Below, in pieces: positions 27,334 through 34,731 of a DNA stretch of 64,000 bases. The DNA lies in assembly GCA_014762645.1 (NCBI GenBank), contig JABURP010000116.1:1-64000 (forward strand), read 5' to 3'. The position numbers were made by a program, and so were the translations under genes. This stretch comes from Crocinitomicaceae bacterium. GTDB taxonomy: Bacteria; Bacteroidota; Bacteroidia; Flavobacteriales_D; Crocinitomicaceae. Within the stretch, counting starts at the first letter, position 1. Every line of letters begins with the position of its first letter. The notes under the pieces were generated by a model, which made no database searches, had not been told where the DNA came from, and saw nothing but the letters and a program-made list of their open reading frames with translations.

Positions 27334-28188
27334 CTACAGATGTCCGTCGGAGTGGTATTTACCGTTCTTCCAGATTTCTATTTTCAAAAGAATACCATCT
27401 GAATCATATTTGTACAATTCACCCTCCCAGAGTTTTCCATTTTTGAATTCTCCGTCCATCCATATCTCATCATTCTCATTGTACAACTTATTGTATCCAT
27501 CCCGGTTAAATGGTGTTCCATCTTTCTTAATACCATCAGAACCACTTGGACCACCTGCACCGGCGGTATCCTGCTCTTCTTTTGACGGATTTACCATTTC
27601 TTTTTCTTCGGTACTCACTATTTCACCCGTTTCACTGTAAGTGACAACTTTTTTAACGTCCCCATTTTGGTAATAGGTAGTTGCAGGACCAGTAGGTACA
27701 CCATCTTTTTTGGTCATTTCCATTTGTAGTGAACCGTCATCATAATAGTATTTTACCGTACCTTCTTCTTTACCACCCTCATTAAAGGTTTTTTCCTGTG
27801 TGAGAATACCTTTTTCGTTATACACTTTAAAATCCCCAACCATTTTTCGTTGGGAATAGGTGCCTTCTTCACGAACCACGCCTTGGTCGTCAATTTTAAT
27901 GTACGGGCCATTTGGTCTTCCGTTTACATAATTTCCCTTTAATCGGGGGGTGACACCATCCGGGTGATATTTGATCCACATACCAGTTTTCCGATCATCT
28001 TCATAGTACCCTTCTTCAATTTTTCCATCTGCAGGATAGCCTTTTGAAGGATTATCGCGTCCATATACAATCCAATAACCTTGTTTCATGCCATTGACCG
28101 TTTGATTTAGGGTATCATTTTGCCCGTAAATTTGAAATGCGCTGAGGGGCAATACAGTAAGTAATATTAATAATGGCAATATCTTCAT
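27334..28188 (-). CDS. Exported YwqK/MORN-like repeat protein, copy A
   Basis: 284 aa with signal peptide MKILPLLILLTVLPLSAFQI. At least six repeat units follow, for example GMKQGYWIVYG, KTGMWIKYHPDG, RPNGPYIKIDDQG and GTVKYYYDDGSL. A Glu-rich linker is followed by the same C-terminal block as copy B (GYNKLYNENDEIWMDG ... LYKYDSDGILLKIEIWKNGK). The two genes are tandem duplicates, 66 bases apart, and copy A has about two extra repeats. It lies 33 bases downstream of the barrel protein gene at 28222-29133. No function is known. Confidence 0.75.
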   Translation of the reverse strand: MKILPLLILLTVLPLSAFQIYGQNDTLNQTVNGMKQGYWIVYGRDNPSKGYPADGKIEEGYYEDDRKTGMWIKYHPDGVTPRLKGNYVNGRPNGPYIKIDDQGVVREEGTYSQRKMVGDFKVYNEKGILTQEKTFNEGGKEEGTVKYYYDDGSLQMEMTKKDGVPTGPATTYYQNGDVKKVVTYSETGEIVSTEEKEMVNPSKEEQDTAGAGGPSGSDGIKKDGTPFNRDGYNKLYNENDEIWMDGEFKNGKLWEGELYKYDSDGILLKIEIWKNGKYHSDGHL

Positions 28189-28221
28189 AGCAAGTTTGAA
28201 TATACGAAAAAATCCATACTG

Positions 28222-29133
28222 CTACAAATAGTAGTTGAGTCCCAAACCGAGGCTATAAAACATTCTCGCATTGACACTTGCACCTGGATTTATTTGAATT
28301 TCAGTACCTATCTTTCCGTTGATATCTACTGTAAAATTGGACAATTTGGGACGATCTGAAAGTGCTGCTTCTATTCGAATAGGGATATAGGGACGAATGA
28401 AATAAGCTGTTGATATCTTTTGAAGATTTGAATTACCATAGACGTAATTCACGTTTCCATAGGAATATGTATCTGTATTTGGATTATAAACCACCGGTGT
28501 ATACCTGGCGATTCCACTTTCATCATAAAGCGCGGTTGAGTAATTCAAGGTTTGCCTCACCTGAGCTTCATACAACAAGGTCATATCTGTCGCAATACCT
28601 ATACCGGTAGCCAATCCCGGCATTCCTTCTCCTGTATAAATCAGATACTCACAGAACAATCCTACATTTTGAGATCGGGCTGAATATTCTGTGTCGTTAT
28701 AATAAATCGTGTCCCGATAAAGTGTTTCCGTCGATCCGGATGAAGATGTTAAGGTTACTGTATCAGCTCTGACCCTGTAGGTTTCACTGAATTGGAAGGT
28801 GTAGTTATTCCCGGAATTATAAAGCAAACCTGTTACAAATCTCGATTGTTTAAATGCCCCCAGATTCTCAGCATCCGGTCCCCGAAAGATAAATCTGGCG
28901 CGAAGACCATTTCTGTAGAACAAATTGTCAGATGCAATCAACTCAGCATTATCAGAGTGTAGAAAAAATTCGGGATGACCTACCACAGATTTATATTCCG
29001 AAAAAGAAAGTGTGGGTTCATCTAACAAGTTCACCACTCCTTCAAAGCCAAAGCCCATAAATTTATTGTCCTTCTCGGACTGTGATCGTCCAAGAACAGG
29101 CAAAATCAACATAAACGTCACGAGTAGTCGCAT
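28222..29133 (-). CDS. Predicted outer-membrane beta-barrel protein of unknown function
   Basis: 303 aa. Signal peptide MRLLVTFMLILPVLGRSQ. The mature protein has many short amphipathic strands with aromatic girdle residues and loops rich in Tyr, Ser and Asn (YNPNTDTYSYGNVNYVYG), and ends in a terminal strand with a C-terminal aromatic (MFYSLGLGLNYYL), which is typical of outer-membrane barrels. No Pfam family is recognised. It is the first gene of the minus-strand run that continues with the two YwqK-like genes, so it may be their outer-membrane partner; that is inference from position only. Confidence 0.75.
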   Translation of the reverse strand: MRLLVTFMLILPVLGRSQSEKDNKFMGFGFEGVVNLLDEPTLSFSEYKSVVGHPEFFLHSDNAELIASDNLFYRNGLRARFIFRGPDAENLGAFKQSRFVTGLLYNSGNNYTFQFSETYRVRADTVTLTSSSGSTETLYRDTIYYNDTEYSARSQNVGLFCEYLIYTGEGMPGLATGIGIATDMTLLYEAQVRQTLNYSTALYDESGIARYTPVVYNPNTDTYSYGNVNYVYGNSNLQKISTAYFIRPYIPIRIEAALSDRPKLSNFTVDINGKIGTEIQINPGASVNARMFYSLGLGLNYYL

Positions 29134-29196
29134 GCTGTTAACGTAGGGTTCTTAATAATAAACAGTAAAAAAGCGCACTTATTATCTGCTTCTGTA

Positions 29197-29204
29197 TAAT
29201 TTTG
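29197..29204 (+). promoter_or_regulatory. Putative -7 element (TAATTTTG) for murB, near-leaderless
   Basis: An exact TAnnTTTG match ending only six bases before the murB ATG at 29211. If it is the true promoter, transcription would start at or very near the A of the ATG. Confidence 0.4.
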
Positions 29205-29210
29205 AATTAA

Positions 29211-30218
29211 ATGATTCAAGAAAACGTCGACTTAACACCTTACAACACCTTTGGTTTATCCGTAAAAGCCGAGTATTTTTCCACGTTTTCATCTGTAGAT
29301 GAACTGAGAAAACTCCTCCGTGAAAATTCGGATAAAAAATTACTGGTGTTAGGTGGAGGTAGTAATATGCTGCTTACTTCAGATGTAACCGGGCTTGTCT
29401 TAAAAAATAATCTCACCGGGATTGAGGTAATTGAAAAGGATGAAAAGACTGTGAAAGTTAAGGTCCAGGGAGGTGAGGTGTGGCACGACTTTGTGATGTA
29501 TTGTATTGATAGAGGATTTGGCGGAATAGAAAATCTTTCATTGATTCCAGGAAGTGTTGGAGCAGCACCTATGCAAAATATAGGTGCTTATGGTGTTGAA
29601 ATTAAAGACGTTTTTGAAGAACTGGAGGCTTATGAAATTGCCAGTGGCGAAGTGAAAACCTTTGATAAAGCTGCCTGCGCATTTGGTTACCGAGAAAGTG
29701 TTTTTAAACGATCGTTAAAGGGAAAGTATATTATTACTTCAGTAACCCTCAACCTGACAACAGAACATAAATTAAATACTTCATACGGTGCAATATCGTC
29801 CCGTTTGTCAGAAATGGGTGTAACTGATCCAACTATAAAAGATGTCAGTGATGCTGTCATTTATATACGACAAACAAAATTACCTGACCCAGCTGAAATT
29901 GGGAATTCAGGAAGCTTTTTTAAGAACCCGGTTGTCAGCAGGGAAAAATTTGAAGCGTTACAGGCTAAGTTCCCTGATATTGCAAATTACCCGGTAGATG
30001 ATGCGCATGTTAAAATTGCTGCAGGATGGTTGATCGATAATGCAGGATGGAAAGGAAAAACCCTCGGCAATTATGGTGTACACAAAAATCAGGCGCTTGT
30101 TCTTGTCAATTACGGAGGTGCTAGTGGACAGGACATCTTCCAGTTATCAGAGGATATCCTTAAATCCATCAAAGAAATGTATGGAATTGAACTCGAAAGA
30201 GAAGTAAACGTTATTTGA
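29211..30218 (+). CDS. murB: UDP-N-acetylenolpyruvoylglucosamine reductase MurB (type I)
   Basis: 335 aa. An FAD enzyme that reduces UDP-GlcNAc-enolpyruvate to UDP-MurNAc with NADPH, the second committed step of peptidoglycan synthesis. FAD-binding motifs are LGGGSNMLL and PGSVGAAPMQNIGAYG. Catalytic residues are in place: the Tyr-Arg of FGYRESVFK, the proton-donor Ser in NSGSFFKNP, and a C-terminal Glu in LEREVNV, as in the E. coli-type (type I) enzyme, whose length it also matches. Its 3' end overlaps the convergent beta-helix gene by eight bases. Identification is firm. Confidence 0.96.
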   Translation: MIQENVDLTPYNTFGLSVKAEYFSTFSSVDELRKLLRENSDKKLLVLGGGSNMLLTSDVTGLVLKNNLTGIEVIEKDEKTVKVKVQGGEVWHDFVMYCIDRGFGGIENLSLIPGSVGAAPMQNIGAYGVEIKDVFEELEAYEIASGEVKTFDKAACAFGYRESVFKRSLKGKYIITSVTLNLTTEHKLNTSYGAISSRLSEMGVTDPTIKDVSDAVIYIRQTKLPDPAEIGNSGSFFKNPVVSREKFEALQAKFPDIANYPVDDAHVKIAAGWLIDNAGWKGKTLGNYGVHKNQALVLVNYGGASGQDIFQLSEDILKSIKEMYGIELEREVNVI

Positions 30219-31569
30219 AAAAACTCTTCTTTTCTGTATACTTCTCACTTTTCCTGGGAATTACTTTATCCCCAATAGTATTGTACTGTTCGTAATGTTT
30301 ACCCCGTACTTTGTACCTGCCTTTTGGCCATTTTGCAGGTTCAATGGTGTTATTGACAAAAGCCTGTCCTTTTGATTTGCGACTTACAATGATTCCATAT
30401 CCGATCAGGTTATTATTGAAAAAGAGATTATCTGGCCCATTTGCTCCATGTGACTTGTCCACTACAATGGTGTGACACTGATTCCACTCTATCAGGTTAG
30501 CATATACATAATTCCCGTGTAGTACTATATCTCCGGCACTATCTTCAGGTAAGCGGACATTGGTCCAAAACGGGTTTCTTGATGAATTAAAGCTGATCAC
30601 ATTACCATTAGCGCCGGCCTGTAATAAAAATGAATGTCTTAAATTATTGCAAAAGTTATCTGCAACCAGGCAATTACTTGTTCCAAATTGAAGTGTTACG
30701 CCATACCCTTTACCTCCGTTCCCATAGTTGTGCGCTTTTTCAAAAGAACTATAGGCAACCTCACAGTTTACCGCAAACTCCATCAAAACGTGCGAATAAT
30801 TACAATCGAGACTCCATACATTTCTCACAAAACAGTTAGAAGCGTATCTGAACTGAATATTGGATGTTTGCCCTTCTGTTGCCCGGTTATTGACAATTTT
30901 GAGGTTCTGCACTCCGGCTCCATCTACTAAATCTATGGCAACAAGCCTTGGTGTCATCTTTTCAGAACTACGGTTAAAATCCCGTCGACAAGCTCCTAAT
31001 ATTTCAACCTTCTTTCCGTTGGAAGCTTTTACAGAAACAAATTGACCTGTTTTGCCTTTTGCCCAGTACGAATCAGCTAATTCATCATCCTCATCTATTA
31101 GGTAAAATAACTCATCTTCCTGAAAATCATGCGCCTCTTTTAGTGTGAGGGTAGAATTTCCTTTGGCAACCGGCATTATCTCATAGTAAGTGTCTTGCTG
31201 ACCTTTTCCTGCGGCGAGAATACAATCACGTTCTTTTTCAAGTTCGAATGTTAAAATGCTATTGGCTCCATCTCCTTTGAGTACCATGTTGGAATACAAA
31301 CGGATTTGCTCCTTAAAAAGATAATTGCCCTCAGGGAAATATATGATGATCTGACTCCCCTTATATTCTGCAATGATCTCCTTTATGACCACATCATCTG
31401 ATACATCTGCAGAATAAGAAGATTTTACCTTTTTAAAATTGATGATGGGTGAATCTTCTGTCTGTATGATTTCTTTTGCTCCGGCATAACTCCAATCAAC
31501 ATTAGGAATACACTGCCCTCTGGCTTGCGAAACAATGAAAAATGCTATTAATACAAGTAGATTCTTCAT
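30211..31569 (-). CDS. Exported right-handed parallel beta-helix protein (pectate-lyase-superfamily-like)
   Basis: 452 aa. Signal peptide NLLVLIAFFIVSQARGQ. An N-terminal cap like that of Pectate_lyase_3 proteins (IIIYFPEGNYLFKEQIRLYS, NMVLKGDGANSILTFE) is followed by repeated short strand turns with Asn ladders (LKIVNNRATEG, CFVRNVWSLDCNYSHVLME, GNVISFNSSRNPFWTNVRLP). The fold suggests polysaccharide binding or cleavage, but no catalytic triad is clear. It starts one base after the DUF2461 stop, so the pair is co-transcribed. Substrate is unknown. Confidence 0.75.
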   Translation of the reverse strand: MKNLLVLIAFFIVSQARGQCIPNVDWSYAGAKEIIQTEDSPIINFKKVKSSYSADVSDDVVIKEIIAEYKGSQIIIYFPEGNYLFKEQIRLYSNMVLKGDGANSILTFELEKERDCILAAGKGQQDTYYEIMPVAKGNSTLTLKEAHDFQEDELFYLIDEDDELADSYWAKGKTGQFVSVKASNGKKVEILGACRRDFNRSSEKMTPRLVAIDLVDGAGVQNLKIVNNRATEGQTSNIQFRYASNCFVRNVWSLDCNYSHVLMEFAVNCEVAYSSFEKAHNYGNGGKGYGVTLQFGTSNCLVADNFCNNLRHSFLLQAGANGNVISFNSSRNPFWTNVRLPEDSAGDIVLHGNYVYANLIEWNQCHTIVVDKSHGANGPDNLFFNNNLIGYGIIVSRKSKGQAFVNNTIEPAKWPKGRYKVRGKHYEQYNTIGDKVIPRKSEKYTEKKSFFK

Positions 31570-31570
31570 T

Positions 31571-32236
31571 TTAATTCATGGCTGCTGCAAAATAATCCAT
31601 CAATTTTTTATTGGCTTTGTATGCATCCATGGTCTTCTTCATAAAATCACTTTTTAAGGCATCTTCAGGCTTAAATTGGGTGAACCAGTAGAACTGTTTA
31701 TTATAGATGATATCCGCCTTTTCACCTACTTCCTTGAATTCTTTGGGAATAATTTTATTCTTTTCGCCTCTTACTTCACCAAAAACCTCCTTAAACTTAT
31801 TATCAGACATTAATTTTTCCAGTTTTTTTGGCTCATTAGCGATCGTTTCCCTGATATTATACAGTTGATGCTTATCCGGCATGTATACTCCTCCATAAAC
31901 CCGGCAATGTTCCGGTGATATTTCCACATACAATCCCGGATTGGCTTTGTCTTTCTTGCCTACGGGTGAAACTATGGCCGACCGGTTGAGTTTATAGGGC
32001 GTTTTATCCTTTGAAAACCGAATATCGCGGTTAATTCTGAAAATAGCATCCTTTGGTTGAATAGCTACTTTACTGTCTATTTTATTTATTTCCGAAATCA
32101 GGTCCGAAATAAACTTTTCAAAAGGTTTTTTTACAGAATTCTCGTAGCGTTTTCGGTTAGCATCAAACCAGTCTTTGTTATTGTTGGCAGCAAGTTCCTT
32201 AAAAAAGTCAAAATAATCTTTATCAAAATAAGTCAT
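31571..32236 (-). CDS. DUF2461 family protein (TIGR02453)
   Basis: 221 aa, cytoplasmic. The family signature is clear: FFKELAANNNKDWFDANRKR at the start, then IFRINRDIRFSKDKTPYK, YVEISPEHCRVYGGVYMP, and IPKEFKEVG. The family is widespread and of unknown function. It heads a two-gene minus-strand unit with the beta-helix protein. Its 5' region is divergent from the plus-strand gene at 32329, with 92 bases between the two starts. Confidence 0.9.
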   Translation of the reverse strand: MTYFDKDYFDFFKELAANNNKDWFDANRKRYENSVKKPFEKFISDLISEINKIDSKVAIQPKDAIFRINRDIRFSKDKTPYKLNRSAIVSPVGKKDKANPGLYVEISPEHCRVYGGVYMPDKHQLYNIRETIANEPKKLEKLMSDNKFKEVFGEVRGEKNKIIPKEFKEVGEKADIIYNKQFYWFTQFKPEDALKSDFMKKTMDAYKANKKLMDYFAAAMN

Positions 32237-32253
32237 CCTTGTGATTTTTGAAG

Positions 32254-32281
32254 TTTGTCCGTTGGAATATTTCTAAATTTG
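32254..32281 (+). promoter_or_regulatory. Putative promoter of the 32.3 kb gene
   Basis: TTTG at 32254-32257 and TAAATTTG at 32274-32281 are 16 bases apart, both boxes matching the Bacteroidota -33/-7 pattern, with the spacing slightly short. The -7 box is 47 bases before the ATG. Confidence 0.5.
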
Positions 32282-32328
32282 CAAACATTCCGATTCCTAA
32301 AAATAGGTAAAATAGAGGTTTACACAAC

Positions 32329-32808
32329 ATGGCACAGGTTACGAGAGAAAATATAGAAAAGGCATTAAAAAAGATTGATAGTCTTGACGAAAGTGCCCTG
32401 GATAAACTGATTGAAACCTATACTTTACAGCAACAACCTTTGGTTGATTATATCCTTCAGGCGGGGATGGAATTTAGTAATGAAGACCTGAATGTATTTT
32501 CGATTTATTACTTCGCTATAATATCTGAAGCATTTTTTCAACAGGGCATTACACTAAAGCCAATTACAGAAGATGTGATTGAAGAATTTCAGGAGCCCTA
32601 TCTACTCGCCCTGGATGCCATCAGAAGTGATGAAGATTATGAACCTATGCAGGATTTGATCCAACAACATCATTTGCAACAATTCATGCTGGAGGAAATT
32701 GAATCACCTGATTCTGACGGAGTTATTTTGGATGAAGAATTACAGACTCAACTTTATATTGTGACAACATCCATGATTGGTCTTATGCACGGTGCAACAG
32801 CCAATTGA
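32329..32808 (+). CDS. Conserved hypothetical protein, 159 aa
   Basis: An acidic, helical soluble protein without signal peptide. It is rich in Glu, Asp and Gln (ENIEKALKKIDSLDESALDK, IEEFQEPYLLALDAIRSDED) and has a QQHHLQQF segment. I do not recognise the family. It has a good promoter match upstream, and the SiaC-like gene follows 118 bases later on the same strand, so it may be a separate unit or the first gene of the small regulatory group. Nothing in the sequence suggests an enzyme. Confidence 0.7.
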   Translation: MAQVTRENIEKALKKIDSLDESALDKLIETYTLQQQPLVDYILQAGMEFSNEDLNVFSIYYFAIISEAFFQQGITLKPITEDVIEEFQEPYLLALDAIRSDEDYEPMQDLIQQHHLQQFMLEEIESPDSDGVILDEELQTQLYIVTTSMIGLMHGATAN

Positions 32809-32926
32809 CCTTGATAATTTGGCAATTAGTCGAAAATTTAGTCGAATAACCCAATTTAGCGTAACAAATTGAAACAATATTGGGTAAATTAGAGTATACG
32901 TTAAAACAAAACAATCGATCGAACCA

Positions 32927-33310
32927 ATGTCGATACATATTGAAGCATCTGTAAAAACTCCATCCATAAACATGGATGAAAATGAGGGGAGTATATCTAT
33001 CAAAGGTATTTCCATACCGGAAGATCCTCACGAGTTCTATTATCCTTTGCTCAAAGCAATTGAGGATTACAGGACTTCACCTGCCGAAAAAACTGCACTT
33101 AACTTACACCTTGAGTATTTCAATACCAGTTCAACTTTGATCATCAGAAATCTTATTAAAGACCTTACTGAGATTAAAGAAAAAACAGATTTGGTAGTGA
33201 ACTGGTATTTTGAGCAAGATGATGAGGACATGAAAGAGGCAGGCGAAGAGTTTAAAATGTTGTTTTCGGATATTACTTTTAACGTTACTCCGGTAGATTC
33301 TTTCTATTAA
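32927..33310 (+). CDS. SiaC-family regulatory phosphoprotein (DUF1987)
   Basis: 127 aa. Family features: EASVKTPSINMD at the start, ISIKGISIPEDPHEFYYPLL, and LEYFNTSSTLII, where Thr67 in NTSS corresponds to the Thr phosphorylated in Pseudomonas SiaC. In that system SiaB phosphorylates and SiaA dephosphorylates SiaC, which then activates a diguanylate cyclase. No SiaA, SiaB or cyclase gene is nearby, so the partners here are unknown. The stop overlaps the start of the thioesterase gene by one base (TAATG), indicating coupled translation. Confidence 0.85.
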   Translation: MSIHIEASVKTPSINMDENEGSISIKGISIPEDPHEFYYPLLKAIEDYRTSPAEKTALNLHLEYFNTSSTLIIRNLIKDLTEIKEKTDLVVNWYFEQDDEDMKEAGEEFKMLFSDITFNVTPVDSFY

Positions 33311-33726
33311 TGGCACTTTCTTCACGCGAGATTATTGATACTATGATGGCTGATGATAAAATGAGCCAGTGGTTGGGTATTGAAATCCTGGATTATACAC
33401 CAGGTGCTGTATCCTTAAAAATGACCGTTCGTGAAGAAATGGTAAACGGGTTTAAAGTTACCCATGGAGGAATCACATATTGTTTGGCAGATAGTGCGCT
33501 GGCCTTTTCTGCTAATGCGCATGGAATCAGATCTATGTCGATTGAAACTTCTATATCTCATCTCAAAAAAGTGACAACGGGTGATGTGTTAACCGTCCAA
33601 TCCAAAGAGCTCTCTTTGAGCCGTAAAATAGGTGTGTATGAGATGGATGTCTTCAATCAGGATAACAATATTGTAGCTCATTTTAAAGGAACCGTTTACC
33701 GCTCAGGAATTGAATGGGAGAATTAA
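33310..33726 (+). CDS. paaI: PaaI-type hotdog-fold acyl-CoA thioesterase
   Basis: 138 aa. The hotdog domain has the PaaI core: DKMSQWLGIEI, MTVREEMVNGFKVTHGG, and ITYCLADSALAFSAN, where the Asp after ALA is the expected catalytic acid; then TGDVLTVQSKE and FKGTVYR. PaaI hydrolyses hydroxylated phenylacetyl-CoA dead-end products and so relieves CoA sequestration during phenylacetate breakdown. The paaABCD genes lie about 8 kb away on the same strand, which makes this role plausible but not proven; related hotdog enzymes act on other thioesters. It is coupled to the SiaC-like gene by a TAATG overlap. Confidence 0.82.
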   Translation: MALSSREIIDTMMADDKMSQWLGIEILDYTPGAVSLKMTVREEMVNGFKVTHGGITYCLADSALAFSANAHGIRSMSIETSISHLKKVTTGDVLTVQSKELSLSRKIGVYEMDVFNQDNNIVAHFKGTVYRSGIEWEN

Positions 33727-33766
33727 TAATATTAATTTCGTCCCTTTTTTTATAAGGAATTGATTT

Positions 33767-34168
33767 ATGGTTGAAGATGTAATAGAAGTAGTCGAAAGAG
33801 TTGATTTTAAGAAGTCTACTTACGAATTTCAGTCAGATGGCATTGTTGTAATTACCATTAAAGATGATGTTCATCTGGAAATTGAAGATGCTCTGGAAGA
33901 ATTCCGAGTTCTCCTTCAAAAGCAAAGCTACCATCCGGTTAAAGCTTTAATCATTCCTGGCGAAAATGCATCTGTATCTAAAGAAGTTCGTGATTTTGCC
34001 AATTCTGCAGAAGGAAAGAGTATTATGAAATGTCAGGCCATTGTCGTAGAATCACTTGCGCATAGAATTATGGCTAATTTTATGAAGCGTTTTTATAAAA
34101 CACCGGTTACAATCAAGATCTTCAATGATAAATATGAGGCTTTAGATTGGCTACAAAGCGTCAGATAA
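33767..34168 (+). CDS. Possible STAS/SpoIIAA-like protein, 133 aa
   Basis: A small soluble protein with alternating beta-strand and helix pattern: YEFQSDGIVVITIKDDVHLE, then VKALIIPGENASVSKEVRDF, KCQAIVVESLAHRIMANFMK, and TIKIFNDKYEALDWLQ. This order of a strand-rich start, a central buried strand and a closing KAEDWL-like end resembles STAS/SpoIIAA-like Bacteroidota proteins. No canonical phosphorylatable DS motif is evident. It follows the thioesterase gene by 40 bases and may share its transcript; its end overlaps the convergent glycosylase gene by 18 bases. The fold call is inference. Confidence 0.6.
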   Translation: MVEDVIEVVERVDFKKSTYEFQSDGIVVITIKDDVHLEIEDALEEFRVLLQKQSYHPVKALIIPGENASVSKEVRDFANSAEGKSIMKCQAIVVESLAHRIMANFMKRFYKTPVTIKIFNDKYEALDWLQSVR

Positions 34169-34729
34169 TATCGTGTGTACTTTCTCTTTTAGAATCGGAA
34201 CCACAGCATCCTCAAACCAGTCATTTTTCTTCATCCACAACCTGTTTCTAGGTGATGGATGGGGCAAGACAAAGTAATCCGGTAAATATTCTTCAAAATT
34301 TTGCACGGTTTCAGTGAGCGTTTTCTTTTTGTTTTTCAAATAATAATTCTGTGCATAACTGCCAATGAGTAGCGTCAATTCAATGTTGGGCATTTTGTCC
34401 CAAATCTGTTGATGCCATTGGGGTGCACATTCTTCCCGTGGTGGAAGATCACCTGATCTACCCTTTCCGGGGTAACAAAATCCCATAGGTACAATTCCAA
34501 ATAATTCAGGGTTATAAAATTGTTCATCACTAACCCCCAACCAACTGCGAAGATTTTTACCGGATTGATCATTCCATGGAATTCCGGAATGATGCACTTT
34601 GGTACCGGGTGCCTGCCCGATTACCATTATTTTACTGTTTACTGAAGCGCGAAGTACCGGATTTGCACCTAGAGGAAGGTCTTTACATAAATTGCAAGAC
34701 CGAATCTCTTTCAGCAAGCTATCCATCAT
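34151..34729 (-). CDS. Uracil-DNA glycosylase family protein
   Basis: 192 aa. The UDG superfamily fold is shown by VIGQAPGTKVHHSGIPWNDQ (the GxAPG water-activating loop), a Cys pair near the start (CNLCKDLP), FGIVPMGFCYPGKG and LPHPSPRNR (the HPSP-like DNA-intercalation motif). This subgroup is common in Bacteroidota and resembles family 4/5 enzymes; uracil removal is likely but not shown for this subgroup. It starts two bases after the secA stop, so it is co-transcribed with secA. The two consecutive ATG codons leave the start ambiguous by one codon. Confidence 0.82.
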   Translation of the reverse strand: MMDSLLKEIRSCNLCKDLPLGANPVLRASVNSKIMVIGQAPGTKVHHSGIPWNDQSGKNLRSWLGVSDEQFYNPELFGIVPMGFCYPGKGRSGDLPPREECAPQWHQQIWDKMPNIELTLLIGSYAQNYYLKNKKKTLTETVQNFEEYLPDYFVLPHPSPRNRLWMKKNDWFEDAVVPILKEKVHTILSDAL

Positions 34730-34731
34730 AA

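Noticed and set aside
26497-28188. YwqK-like genes as a toxin-antitoxin system
   Set aside because: Both proteins have signal peptides and no toxin-like neighbour; the family name derives from a distant homologue and exported members are common in this phylum.
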